Shown: positions 45,401-56,079, counted from the first letter of the stretch. The stretch: 64,000 bases of DNA from Tribonema minus (GCA_017506865.1 JAFCMP010000148.1:100377-164376), one strand, 5' to 3'. The notes: generated by a model from the letters alone, not told the origin. A program made the numbers and translations.

Positions 45401-48400
45401 TGCAATCAACATCATAGTTCTGACATGGCTAAATGGCACCCTTGTTGCAGGTGCGCGCGCTGACGCTTGAAGTAGCCTCGCGGCTCCTTGAAGTTCTCGT
45501 GGTGCAGTACCCGGCGCTGCGCGAGGCGGTGCGCGGCGTTGCGCGCCGCGTGCTGGAGGAGGCGCACGGCAGCGCTCTGCAGGCCCTCGACGACCTGCTG
45601 CGCAAGGAGAAGGACCCTTTTACCGTCAACGACTTTTTGGAGCAGCACATCAATAAACTCAGGTAGGACTGGAGCCTGCTATGTATGATACGACCACTTG
45701 TTCAACGGTGAGGTGCTCTACCACTGCAAGAGCGAGCGGCAAGCGCAGCCTGCAAGGGCTGTGCATGATACGACCAATCGGTCAACGGTGAGGTGCTCCA
45801 CCACTGCAAGAGCGAGCGGAAAGCGCAGCCTGCAAGGGCTGTGCATGATACGACCAATCGGTCAACGGTGAGGTGCTCCACCACTGCAAGAGCGAGCGGA
45901 AAGCGTAGCCTGCAAGGCAGGCTTAAACGGGCCATCGGGACCGTGGCGGCGCACAACAATGACGACTTTCCTGGAACAGCACATTATATACAATAAGGCT
46001 ATTATATCTAATAAGCTCAGGTAGAACCGGAACCAATTATGGTGATTGATCGACGAGAGTTGCTCTACCGCTGCGAGAGCGAGCGTACAGCATAGCCTTG
46101 CAGTCCTTGTTTTTTCTACTGCCGCAAGAGCGAGCGTGCAGCATAGCCTTGCGGTCCTTGTTCACCGTGAACGACTCTTGGAGCAGCACATCAATGAGCT
46201 CAGGTAGGATAGGAACCTACTACGTATGGTAATTGATCAATGGTGAGTTGCTCTACCGCTGCAAGAGCAAGTGTGCAGCCCTGCAGGGCAGGCTCGAACC
46301 GTGCGGCTGCCATGGGCAATTTGTATCAGCACACAACCTCAACTCTAGCCCGCAACTTCAAATTGTTTCACAGCGTCAGATTTAAGCCGCCGGCATAAGG
46401 CAGGCGCAGATCCAGCGGCCGCAGTGTACAATGAGTTGGGCCATCCCCCATCTCATCTCAGCCCTGGGTCTGCAACTTCCATTGCGAGCCATCAACTTCA
46501 AGTTCACATTGCCGCCGCCGCGGGCAAGCACTTTACGCCCGCAGCACTGTGCGCAGATGCAACTAGGTGTTTGACTTCGCCTCAAGAGCCAGTCGGCAGG
46601 AGCTGCAGAGCGGGTACTGCAAGGCAGACTAGGCGAAGCTACAACGGAGAATGAGTTTGGGACGCACAACACGTCTAATTCACAACTTCAGTGCCAGTTC
46701 AATACTTAAACGCCAAGTTGCCGCCGCTTGCTGCTGCCGCCGCCCTTCTGCAATGCACCTGCAGTATTGTGCGCAAATGTAAACCAGTGTCAGACTTCAT
46801 CGCGAGCGCCTCTCTGCAGGGGCTGCAGGGGCAGGCGCCGCAAGGCAGGCTCGGATTAGGGTTAGAATCAGTTGAAACCTAAGCCTGAGGCAGCCGCACT
46901 ATAGGGTGTGTGAAAACATCAGTGCATGAGCCCTGATACGGTATATACCCCTTATCAACAGCTTCAACGCCACCCTGCTGCCGCTGCCGCCGCCGCCGCT
47001 GCCGCCGCCGCCACTGCCGCTGCCGCCGCTGTCGCCACCGCCTCGCGCCGCTTCAATACCGTGGTCACCAGGGCTGCACACACTCTCTCACCTCCGCCCT
47101 CGCCCCAAACTCAAGAACTTTCTGCAACTTCAACACCGCCGTGCTGCTTTCGCGCGCGCAGGTACGATCGCTTCGAGACCGCCGTCATCGTGACCACACA
47201 TACTTTTTGACCTCCACCCTTGTGCAAATGCTGATCTGCAACTTCAGCACCACCACGCACACGCCCTCTCACCTTAACCCCTCCCGCCAAACTGTTCCGC
47301 AATATTAACGCCACGGCGCTGCCGCTGCCGCCACCGCCTCACGCCGCTTAAACACCAATGTCAGCAGGGCCGCACACACTCTCTCACCCTCGAACCCTAG
47401 TGCAAACCTTATGCTGGTACGCAATTCCAACACCACGCTGCCGCCAACTTCAACATCGCGCCGACGCCGCCGCGCGCAGGTATGACCGCTTCGAGACCGC
47501 CGTCGCTGCCATCCGCGGCCGCTCATACTTTTTTCACTTCCGCCCTAGGCAATCCTCAAATGCCGTTCTGCAACTTCAACATCACGCTGCCACCAACTTC
47601 AACCGTGCGCCGCCGTCTCGTGCAGGTACGACCGCTTTGAGACCGCCGTCGCCGCGGCCTTCCAGGAGCTCCAGGGCAAGGCCACCGCCGACAAGGCCGG
47701 CTGGGCGGCGGCAAAGGAGAACGTCGGGCAGGCGCTGCGGCGCTGGTACCGCGCAACTCACGGCGTTAACAGCGCGAGCAACGCGGAGGACATGAGCGCG
47801 ATCCTCGAGGCGTACTGGCTGCTCGCGGCGAAGCGCTTCGTCGACAACGCGTGCATGACGCTCGACAAGGTCGTCATGGGCGACGTCGCGCGCCGCATGC
47901 AGGTGGGTGCCGCCGCCGCTGCCGCCGCCGCCGCTGCTGCTGCTGCTGCGCTGCCTCTGCTGCTGCTGCTGCTGCTGCTGCGCGAGGCGTTTGCGCCATG
48001 ATCACTGGTGATTATCCTCTCCCGTTTCGTCAAAAGCTGGGCGGGGGCACGCCAGGGGTGCTGCTCCGCAGCAGGCGCCGCGCATCACGTTTCTGCTTCT
48101 TTAGGAATGCACACGTGTAAGAGCGCGGCTCCTACGACATCGCCCTGCCCCCGCTCCCCCCCCCTTACCTGATGTCCGCTCAGGCTGTGCTGCTTTTGGC
48201 GCGCTGCCCGTTGCGCTCCTTCAGAGACGACATCAGCAATGCTTTCGCAGTGAACATCACATACTGAGCGCTGCTGCTCTGACGGACCGTGAAGTACAGT
48301 GTGCCGCGCGCGTCGCCGACCCTGCACCTCTACGGAGATGAAACAACTGAGTCGCACCAATGCACGTACAACAGCAAGACTGTGTCGTACAAGAGCTGGG

Positions 48401-49262
48401 CAGAGCCATGGCTCCAACTGCGCGAGCAGAGAGCGGCCCTGACCGCGCGCGCAGCGCCACGCAGGAGATGTGCTAACCCTAACCCTGACTCTAACTTCAA
48501 CCCTGAGGACGAGTGCTACCGCTTCGCACGCGTCGTGCCGCGTACGAGGAGTGCTAACCCTTGACTTCAACCCTTTAACCTTAATTTCAACCCTCAGGAG
48601 GAGTGCTATCGGTTCGTCCAGGACGATGAGCGGCTCTCGCGCTTCTTCGAGGAGGACGGCAAGCTGCTTGCGCGCAAGCACGAGCTCACGGAGCGGCGCG
48701 ATAGGCTCAGCAAGGCCAGCGCCGCCATGGCCAACATCCAGGTACGTTGCAATGTGCCGCTGTGATGAGCTCTCACACAAGTAAGTCTTGACCAACTCTC
48801 CCTTGACTAGCGTGCGGCAATGACTTAGTTTATGGAGCGGTGCGACAGGCTCAGCAAGGGCAGCGCCGACACGGCCAACATCCAGGTGCGTCCCTCAGGC
48901 GCTGCTAATCACTTCTTCAAGCACTGACACTCATCAGTGCTTCAAGCGCTGACGCTCCCCCCCCCCCCCATCTGCGCACGCAGGTTCGCAACGGGCGTGC
49001 ACGCCCCGTGCGCGTCACCGTCACCGCGGGACAGCTCGGCCTGGGACTCAGCCTCGCTGAGGACGGCGGCCGCGTAGTGGTCAAGGGCTTCCGCCCAATG
49101 CCAGATGGTCACCGCAACCCGGGGCAGGAGGCGGGGGTGAAGCTCGGGGACGTGCTCGAGCAGGTTGAGGGGCACCGCCTGGGGTCGTTTCAGGAGGCGA
49201 TCGAGCGGCTCAAGCGGAGCCGCGGCACCGTGGTGCTGACGCTGCTGCGCGAGCGGGGGTAG
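36447..49262 (+). CDS. Mx-type dynamin GTPase with a C-terminal PDZ domain, 13 exons, complete
   Basis: A large membrane-remodelling GTPase of 776 residues. Exons: 36447-36626, 36761-36786 (26 bases), 36957-37180, 38642-38781, 39372-39482, 40386-40583, 41584-41709, 42161-42442, 43800-43931, 45451-45662, 47626-47902, 48598-48741 and 48984-49262. Phases agree throughout and the length is divisible by three. GTPase motifs: G1 GDQSSGKS at 65-72 (split between exons 2 and 3), [12 protein letters not shown]3 DLPG at 171-174, G4 TKPD at 240-243. [11 protein letters not shown] before G1 and the PRGSG loop resemble Mx proteins. The middle/stalk region follows, including RGRELPGF and [10 protein letters not shown]. 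The GTPase effector domain spans about 545-684 ([20 protein letters not shown]). Residues about 688-776 form a PDZ fold: GLGL carboxylate loop, then [20 protein letters not shown]. There is no PH or Pro-rich domain. Intron 3 is GC-AG. The first in-frame ATG is used. Confidence 0.95.
37282..38250. repeat. Donor-side exon-edge copies, dynamin intron 3 (GC-AG)
   Basis: Six copies (about 37,282, 37,500, 37,615, 37,808, 37,981, 38,185) of the 3' edge of exon 3, CTCACGGCGCTGATGGAGGC to CTCACGTCAGGCAAGC. All keep GC, not GT, at the donor (GGCAAGC or GGCAGGC). A 46-base direct repeat (37,660-37,755) is nested inside. Confidence 0.95.
38862..39140. repeat. Donor-side exon-edge copies, dynamin intron 4
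   Basis: Three degenerate copies (about 38,864, 38,992, 39,110) of the edge GCAGGGCAGGACCCGCGCAT and ACAGCAGGTGCCACA. Confidence 0.75.
39494..39571. repeat. Degenerate TTAGGG array in dynamin intron 5
   Basis: About ten diverged GGGTTA/GGGATTA units begin 12 bases after the 5' splice site. Shorter arrays of the opposite polarity occur at 43,082-43,135, 43,662-43,712 and 51,596-51,640; others lie at 60,497-60,535, 61,217-61,240 and 62,763-62,825. Confidence 0.85.
40630..41485. repeat. Exon-edge copies from both flanks, dynamin intron 6
   Basis: Four donor-side copies (about 40,635, 40,762, 40,865, 40,965) of exon 6's 3' edge (GAGGCCAAGCGCCTGGAGCA, then GGTGGGTT) are followed by three acceptor-side copies (about 41,140, 41,265, 41,425) of exon 7's 5' edge (GTTGAACTTGCAGGAGTTCT). 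The two sets do not mix: donor copies sit in the first half, acceptor copies in the second. Confidence 0.95.
41885..42110. repeat. Acceptor-side exon-edge copies, dynamin intron 7
   Basis: Two copies (41,880-41,960 and 42,003-42,110) of the 5' edge of exon 8 (GACTCGCAGGCGGAGGTCGA through AGCTCAAGACG). The second extends through CTCAGCGGCTACGGC. Confidence 0.95.
42585..42815. repeat. Donor-side exon-edge copies, dynamin intron 8
   Basis: Three copies (about 42,580, 42,703, 42,772) of the 3' edge of exon 8 (GCCGTTCAGCGACG, then TTTGTGCAGGTGAG). Confidence 0.88.
43380..44195. repeat. Exon-edge copies on both sides of dynamin exon 9
   Basis: Upstream, two acceptor-side copies (about 43,380-43,445 and 43,582-43,632) repeat GATACTGGCGGCG through CGCTGCGCGGGCGCGAGCTG. 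Downstream, two donor-side copies (44,037-44,085 and 44,150-44,190) repeat GCGTGGCGGGAGCCCGCGCG through GAGGTAACCCTAACC. The exon itself is 43,800-43,931. Confidence 0.95.
45050..46270. repeat. Exon-edge copies on both sides of dynamin exon 10, plus an 80-bp tandem repeat
   Basis: Acceptor-side copies begin at about 45,049 and 45,258 (GCAGGTGCGCGCGCTG and CTTGAAGTGGCCTCGCG). The exon is 45,451-45,662. Downstream, a recent 80-bp tandem repeat (45,680-45,920, three units, nearly identical) precedes two donor-side copies (about 45,965-46,030 and 46,166-46,215) that carry GAGCAGCACATCAATGAGCT and CAGGTAGGA. Confidence 0.93.
46965..47515. repeat. Acceptor-side exon-edge copies, dynamin intron 10
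   Basis: Copies of exon 11's 5' edge (GCAGGTACGATCGCTTCGAG, then ACCGCCGTC) lie at 47,156-47,192 and 47,475-47,510. Each is preceded by a repeated intron segment ending GCCGCACACACTCTCTCACC. A fragment lies at about 46,970-47,095. Confidence 0.92.
48500..48890. repeat. Exon-edge copies on both sides of dynamin exon 12
   Basis: An acceptor-side copy (48,503-48,560, GAGGACGAGTGCTACCGCTT) precedes the exon and a donor-side copy (48,830-48,890, GACAGGCTCAGCAAGGGCAG to AACATCCAGGTGCGT) follows it. Confidence 0.9.
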
Positions 49263-50796
49263 GGGGGGCGGCGCGCGCCGTTCGTTGCGCGCGGTGTTCA
49301 TGTGTTTGTGGGTGCGCGCGCGTGTTGATAAGGCAATGCAGGTGTGTGCGCGTGCACGGCGACCGGCGGCTGGCGCGTCACTTCTTGATCTCCTGTCTGC
49401 AACAGTTGCTGCTGTGCTGTGTCAACTTGATGTGAATGTACGCCATGCTCATCTTCTCCAGCTGCGGTGGAGCACTTTCGCAGGCAAGCATTGGCGGCAG
49501 TTGGCACTTGAGCCGTGTGCATGTATTTATACTTCAAGGCATTTGAATGACAAGTAGCGATAGCACGTGCGCAAAGCGCCCACGTTTGCTTACGGCTGTG
49601 TTTGTGATCGGTACCGTTCAGCAGCAATGGCGCGGCGCACTTGATGTGTGACCCCCTTGCACCCCCCAGGCTCTTGGCTGACGCAAACGCGCACCGCAGC
49701 ACAAGCCGTCAGAGCCAGGCGAGCGGGATCATTTCACCAGGCACTGTGGAAAGTGATTGCATGCGCATGATTCTACACCAGCCGCAATGCAATGCGGATG
49801 GATACGATAATTGGTCGAGCCCTGCCCCCCTCCCAAGCCTCAACATCAAACTTCATGCGCAAAAAAAGTACCGCAAGTCGTCATTGCAAGTCAGATAGTA
49901 GCACGCGCAACGCAAGTCGCCTGCGCTCACGTGCACTCGACTCGCGCATATCGGCGGCATCATTCAAGTCATCAACACACGACAGTTGCAAGCACAAAAT
50001 TGCACGCAGCAGCGCGCGATGGACACCATGACACAAGTGCATGCACCGCTGGGCCTTGGCGGACAAAACCTCATCTAGTACTTCAACAGGGGGGAGTCCT
50101 CCCACAATCGGCGTGCCGGCGCCTGAGAACGTTAGCACTCAATGCGACCGCACAGCCAGCGTGCGCGGGGACACCGTACGCGTGTATCTATCGCGTTCAT
50201 CACGCTACAAAATCTGTATACAGGGGGGCGAAATGCGAGCCTTTGTGGGGGACCCCCCCGCCCTCCCCCCCTCCTTCTCAGCATTGGCGAGCCCAAGGGG
50301 GGGGGTCTAGAGTCTAGACCTCCCGGGTGAGAGGGGAAGGGGGGGTTTGCTCTGCCGCAAAAGCCCGCTATGGCCTGTACCCCCCCCGGCCCCCAGCACA
50401 CCGCCATTGGATCCATAGTGCCCAGGGCCGTGTTTCGCTGGGCCAGAAGGGGGGGGAGAGGGGCGGCGCAGCTGCGCTCGCGCGATGGCGCTCACGCGAC
50501 CAGCTCCTCAGCATTTCCGAGCCCAAGGGGGGGGTCTAGCGTCTAGACCCCTCCCCGGGTGAGCGGGGAAAGGGGGGCGACGCCGCAGCGCTGCTCATGC
50601 GACGGCGCTCACACCATGTGGCGCGTACGCGTTGTGGCGCTCACGCGACAGCGCTCACGAATCGCGCTCACGCGGTGTCGCTCACGGCCGGATGAATCTC
50701 TCGCGGAATGGCGCTTACGCGATCGCTCACGCGACGGCGCTCAAGCGACGGCGCTCACGCGACAGCGCTCACGCGATGGCGCTCACGCGACAGCGC
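49263..50796. other. Convergent dynamin/EDR2_C 3' region with a 60-bp direct repeat and a minisatellite
   Basis: No gene could be supported. Copies at about 50,283-50,343 and 50,518-50,577 share GCGAGCCCAAGGGGGGG or a close match, then TCTAGA/CTCTAGACC-type palindromic bases and CGGGTGAG. A minisatellite with the unit GGCGCTCACGCGAC(A/G) runs from about 50,595 to 50,808 and overlaps the last codons of the EDR2_C gene. Confidence 0.7.
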
Positions 50797-53785
50797 TCAA
50801 GCGATGGCGCGCGCGCGCCGCGGGTCCATGCCCTCGAGCTGCGCGCACGCGAGCACGCGCTCCGGCAGCTCCGCGTCTGCGCGCCCCTCGAGGACGAAGG
50901 CCACGCGCAGCGACGTGCGCGCGAAGCGCGGCAGCAGGTGGTGCAGCCCCTTGCGCGCGAGGTAGCACCAGTGCCGCACGTTGCAGTCCATCTCCAGGTG
51001 TGGTGCCGCGCTGCCGCCGCTGCCGCCGCTGCTGCCGCCGCTGCCGCCGCTGCTGCCGCCGCTGCCGCCGACGCCGCCGCTGCTGCTGCCGCTGCCGCCG
51101 CCGCTGCCGCCGCTGCCGCCACTGCTGCCGCCGCCAACACTGCCGCCGCTGCTGCCGCCGCCGCCGTTGCCGCCGCCGCTGCCGCCGCTGTTGCCGCCGC
51201 TGTTGCCGCTGCTGCCGCCGCCGCCGCCGCTCACGCGCCGCAGCGTGCCCGACTTTGTCACCAGCACGGGCTTGCCGTTGTACTGGGCGATGAGGCTGGG
51301 AATGCCCGCCTGCATGAGGGGGGTTTCGTGCAGGGGGAAGGGGCGGGTGAGCCGGGAGGTTGGGGGGGGGTCAGAGCCTTCGCGGCCCCATTCACAAGAG
51401 CGTGCGCAATGCCGCTATGACCAGCAGCTGCATGCATGCGTGCATGCGCACATCTGCGATGCACATCAAGGGCGCGGCTCACGCGTGCACACGGCGCAGT
51501 GCGGCAATCGCGCGGCACATGCTGCACTTGGCGTCGTCGCGTGCGATCGCCGCACGTCAGGGACACTTCCTACCCTGTCAGAGACACTTCCTACCCTGAC
51601 CCTAACCCTAACCCTGACCCTCAACCCTAACCCTAACCCTTCAAGCGCGCGCAGGTGCGGAGTTGCGAAGCGCTGAGCGCTGCTGAGCATTGCTGCGCGC
51701 GGCGCGTGCACCTCCTCTACGTTGTTGACCACGCCGATGGCCTTGAAGCGACCGCGCATCTCCGCGTCCGCCTCTGCCGCCGCGCAGAATTCGCACAGCA
51801 GCCGCAGCGCCGGCGACAGATGCGCCGTCTCCGCCGCGCCGCCGCTGCCGCCGCCGCTGCTGCCGTTGTCGCCTGCACGCGCCAGGCCGGGAGCGCGCTT
51901 CATGAGGCTTGCGCGCTGGTGACAGTGTGCATTGCTGATGAGTACAAGGCACAAATTAGCCGCATACACACATACTTCGAAGTATGTAACTTGGGTCCGG
52001 GCTGCCGCAGCACGCGGCAGACGCTGCGCGTGGTATGCGCGGCGCCGCGCACGCACGTGCGGCGCCGCTGCCGCCGCCGCTGACTGCGCCGCACTGGCGG
52101 CGACTGCAGGCGCATCAGGTGTGATCAACAAACAAACTACATTGATGTGCTGGCTGGAAGTCCTTGATTAACTGATGGCCAACGCCGCCACACGCGTGGC
52201 CGGTCTGCTGCACTCACCAGCTCACTCGCTGTTGCACTTGGCGACACACGCGAGCTGCAGGCGCGAGGTCGTAACTGCCAGGGCACACGCTGCCTCGGCC
52301 GACAGAGAAGTAGAAGACGCAGCGCAGCGTCGGACCCTTGCGCTTTGCGACATACCCAACGTGAGCTTCGGCCCATGCGTACCTGCCACGGCACGCGCCC
52401 CCTCCAGACAGCGTCCGCACTACGCACAGCCGCTTACTGTTGCGCGCTGCAACATACTACTTACTGTTGCGCTTTGCAACATACATGTGTGAGCTAATGT
52501 AGGTCATGCATACTTCGAAGTACGCGCGCCGCCTCTGGCGATAGCGCAAAGTCCAAAACGCAGCGCAGCACCGGACTGCTGCGCCTTGTAACACACCTAT
52601 GAGAGCTTTGGTCATACATACCTGCCAATGCACGTGCTGCCTCCGCGGATAGAGCAAAGTAGAAGACGCAGTGCAGCGTTGGTCCGTCGAGCGCTGGCGA
52701 AAACACGGTGGGGTGCTCCAGCGGCAGCTGGATGTTCACCACCAGCAGCGACGGCACCTGTGCACGCCGCGGCGGCAGCAGCGGGGGCGGATGCATTTCA
52801 AAAGCTTGATACCGTACAGCTATTCGTACTATATGAAACAAAGAGCACCTAGCGGCAGCTGTATGTTGACCACCAGCAGCGACAGCACCTGCGCGCGCCG
52901 CCGCGGCGGCGGCAGCGGCAGCGGCGCGTGCAAGGGACGGGCGTGACAGGAGAGCTGCGCCGTGAGCGCGATACGTGCGCCGCCGATGCATCCCCGGTGC
53001 ACACGTACAGGACACGGTGATCATCAACGACGGCGCGCGCTGCTGAGCCTTGCGTATGTAGGGACACAGAGGTGGCAAAACTTCTGATAGCGCTCAGCAA
53101 GTGCCATCAATGGCCCATTGTACATGCATGCCTAACAAGTGCGCGATAGCGTGCAGCCTCCGCACCGGCGGCAGTGACGCGCCGTCCCGTCGAAAACGAC
53201 AGTTCATGTGTGACGCAGCAGGAATGTGGGGGGCCGGGAACACATGCGCATGTGGAATGCGAATGCGTGTCACCGGCAGCTGTCGCGAGGGGCGGACGCA
53301 CACGACCCTTTTGGTGACGGCGACCGCTGCCGACTTCTGTTGAAGTGAACAATAGTTCAAGTGCGACGCACCAGGGGGTGGGGGGACGCGTGCGGCGGCG
53401 CGGGCAGCGCGACGCGGTCCGCAATGCCGTCGACCTTCGCGTGCGCGCTGGTGAACAGGTCGCAGCCGACCATGTCGTACAGCGCCGCCTCCGAGGCCGC
53501 CTTCAGGCCGCGCTTCCTGTAGTTGGGGCCGTGGCGGACCAGAAAGACGCCCGCTCGGAGGGGGGACCAGCTGTGCAGGGGGGGGCGCTGCTGCGCGCCG
53601 TGAGTAGCGGCGGCGGGGTGGCCGTCAACGTCTGCTCTGGGTACCGTCGCTCCCGCCGTGATCGGTGCACCCGCTGCTGCTGCTGCGCTGCCCTCCTCGC
53701 TCCCGCCAGCGGCAGCATCGGCGTCGCGCGCCGCCAGCTGCTCGTCCTCGGGCTCATCTTCCTCTAGCGCAAGCTGCTCTAGGGC
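50797..53785 (-). CDS. EDR2_C (DUF1336) domain protein, C-terminal exons; 5' end unresolved
   Basis: Four minus-strand exons with agreeing phases (53785-53372, 52757-52622, 51872-51712, 51309-50797) encode 407 residues ending in TGA. Together they make a full EDR2 C-terminal domain. In order: an acidic linker (ALEQLALEEDEPEDEQ); LHSWSPLRAGVFLVRHGPNY with ALYDMVGCDLFTSAHAKVDG; VPSLLVVNIQLPLEHP with DGPTLHCVFYF; RLLCEFCAAAEADAEMRGRF; IPSLIAQYNGKPVLVTKSG; then HLEMDCNVRHWCYLARKG and FVLEGRADAELPERVL. In plants this domain follows PH and START modules in EDR2, a negative regulator of defence that binds phosphoinositide; that role is not shown here. A Gly/Ser insertion of roughly 70 residues (about 51,015-51,238) interrupts the domain between the VLVTKSG and HLEMD strands. 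Exon-edge copies flank the second exon on both sides. Possible earlier exons lie at 54,220-54,309 and 54,386-54,581. Confidence 0.85.
52255..52920. repeat. Exon-edge copies on both sides of the second EDR2_C exon
   Basis: For the minus-strand exon 52757-52622, donor-side copies occur at about 52,500-52,580, 52,375-52,425 and 52,275-52,350 (GTAGAAGACGCAGCGCAGCG). An acceptor-side copy occurs at 52,850-52,920 (GCGGCAGCTGTATGTTGACC through GCACCTG). Confidence 0.9.
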
Positions 53786-54219
53786 CTGGGGCGAGACGGT
53801 GCAAGGGAAAACGCACGCATGATTGAAGTGGCAGGGCAGTCTGACACGATGCTGCGTGCAGACTCAACTGCCGCTACAAAATGGCGTCGCGTTGTTGCGC
53901 AGTACATGACACCGACCCTTCAGAAAACGCTCACCGGTATGCGCTGAGTAAACTCCATAAAATCTACGAAGGATCATGCCAGAATCTGCTGCAGAGGGTC
54001 AGCAAGTGCCTCAGCGCACACGGTAGATGCGCACCGGGGACGCAATTACTGAAGGATGACGCTTGGCGATTGTACTCGACAGCATAAGGCTGAATAGCCA
54101 TGGACTACAGACTTGAGATTTCGCGTCAGCTTGCTGGACAAAGCTCATCACAGCATCGGCAAGAGCTTTGTTGCCTCAACGTCAAGCGCATCTCCAAACA
54201 AACAGTTGATTACAGTTAC

Positions 54220-54581
54220 CTGCGAATTATCCTCGATGAGGCAGGACACCGACGCGCTGAAGTCGATGCTCTGGTTTGGAGGATCATCCGGGTCCGCTGC
54301 TGCACTCATCTATGCCTCCATCAGCTGAGAGCTGCCCGCTGATCGGCCCCATCACAGTAGGGTCCTATGATACATACGTACATACCTTCTTGGTGCAAGA
54401 ATAAACGTGCTTGGGGTTCTCTCGAGGTACACACGGAAGCAGCCAGCGCAATTGGCCGCCCTTGCTGCTGATCGCAGCACGATTTTGTCCCTGACGCTTC
54501 CTGGCCGGCTTTCCCCGTGAGGTGGCATCAGCGTCCTCTGCAAGCCACAAAGATGCAATTTGGGCCTCCGGCACATTTAGA
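54220..54581 (-). CDS. Two candidate upstream exons of the EDR2_C gene
   Basis: Minus-strand stretches 54581-54386 and 54309-54220 are bounded by plausible splice signals (a T-rich tract and CAG before the first; TAG before the second; GTATGT and GTAACT after them). They could join in phase to each other and to the exon starting at 53,785. They would encode LNVPEAQIASLWLAEDADAT through KHVYSCTKK, then SAAADPDDPPNQSIDFSASV to IEDNSQ. I recognise no PH or START domain in them. They could belong to another gene or be chance. Confidence 0.3.
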
Positions 54582-54639
54582 CTGAAAAAAAACACTTCTC
54601 GCAGAGGCTGATCCGTGATCCGTGGCAAGTAAAGGGAAC

Positions 54640-55310
54640 ATCGACGGTGACTGCTCTGGAGTCCCCATTTGCAGCAGCAACAGCACCTTCCTCCGATCTT
54701 TATGCAGTTTGGCGTCCTTGCTGCAGATTTTAACAGCAGTGCATTGTGCAGCCCATTGCCACTTGTCGTGGCAGCCCTGGTGACCCGACACTTAACCCTT
54801 GTGCAACAGCTGCGCCAGCAGGAGCACCTTTCTCCGACCTCCGTGCAGAGGCACCATCCTGGGCCTGATGGCGCCCAGGGCTGCTACATCCACTCGTGTG
54901 GAGTGTTGCCCACATGCAGAGGACGGAGCTAGGGGCTGGAGCGCGCTTGTGGGATCGCTGCCAGCAGCAGCTGTAGCGCCAGCAGCTCAAGATGACGCTA
55001 GGGATTGGAGCGCGCCTGTGGAATTATCGATAGCAACAGCAGCAGAGAGCAGCTGCACCTGCAGGAGCAGCTCCGAGAGTCTTCCGCACCTGCATGCATG
55101 CAGAGGCGTTATCTTGGGGCCTGATGGCGCCCATGATTGCTACAACCACTCCTCTGGACTGTTGCAGTGCCCGCATCAGGATACAGTTGGGGGCTGGAGC
55201 GCGTTCAGCCCTGCGGGCTTGCCAGCAGCAGCAGCAGCAGCAGCAGCAGCTTTGCAGGGCCCACCTGTGCGGGCACAATTGTGGGGCCTGATGGTGGTAG
55301 TAGTAGTGGT
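54640..55310. repeat. Tandem repeat, unit about 230-240 bp, 2-3 copies
   Basis: Blocks such as TGGGCCTGATGGCGCCCA/TGGGGCCTGATGGCGCCC (54,859 and 55,115), GGGGCTGGAGCGCG (54,932 and 55,191) and poly-CAG stretches recur in the same order. A more diverged copy may begin at about 54,655. Confidence 0.6.
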
Positions 55311-56079
55311 AGTAGCAGTATACTATTCCTAGGGACGAAGTCACTAGGTCTCCGCTTGCACATCGTGCGAAACACCCAAAATCGCAATAACTTCTGAACT
55401 AGAAGCCTGTTTCTCATCCTGTTTGGTGCATGGTACAGACCATACTGTTAGGTATAATGATAATGCAACAGATCTGCAGCAGACCATTTGTGTGATGCTG
55501 TGGGTAATTATAAAGCCTCAAAAACAGGGTTTATTCGGGATTAAAAGAGTTTCTGTGTGTGTGCACCGAAAACCCGATATTCCTAGGCTTGAAAAGCGTA
55601 GGTCTTAGCCGCTACGAGAATGTCACACTTTCGCAACTACCCCTGATGGGACGCCCCAGGCAGCGATAGGCGGCGCCCTCTTCAGACTAAGTTTATATGA
55701 GGGGCAAACTAAGATGTGCGACTGGCGAGCTCGCGCTATCGCCTGTGGCCAGAGCGACACTAGGGATTATCGGCTTTTATCGGTCGAAAGTTGAGGAAGG
55801 CGGTTTAAGACCCGATAACCGACGCTGCCGCTTCGGCCGCTCGCTGGCGAGCTATGTAGATCAGTAACTTGCCAAGCAGGCCGGCCGGCTCGTCCAGGCC
55901 CGACGATCGGCCCCAGTCACGCTTTGCTTAACCTATCTGAAAAACCTCGCCCCTCCCTCGTTTGCGCATTTTGCCGACCACCGTCGCCTTGCAGTAGCAC
56001 TGGCACGTGAAAAGTAAAGTCAGTCTATCACGCGCGCCATAGCCGAGAAAGCATCGTTGTTCACAACGCATGACAGGTG

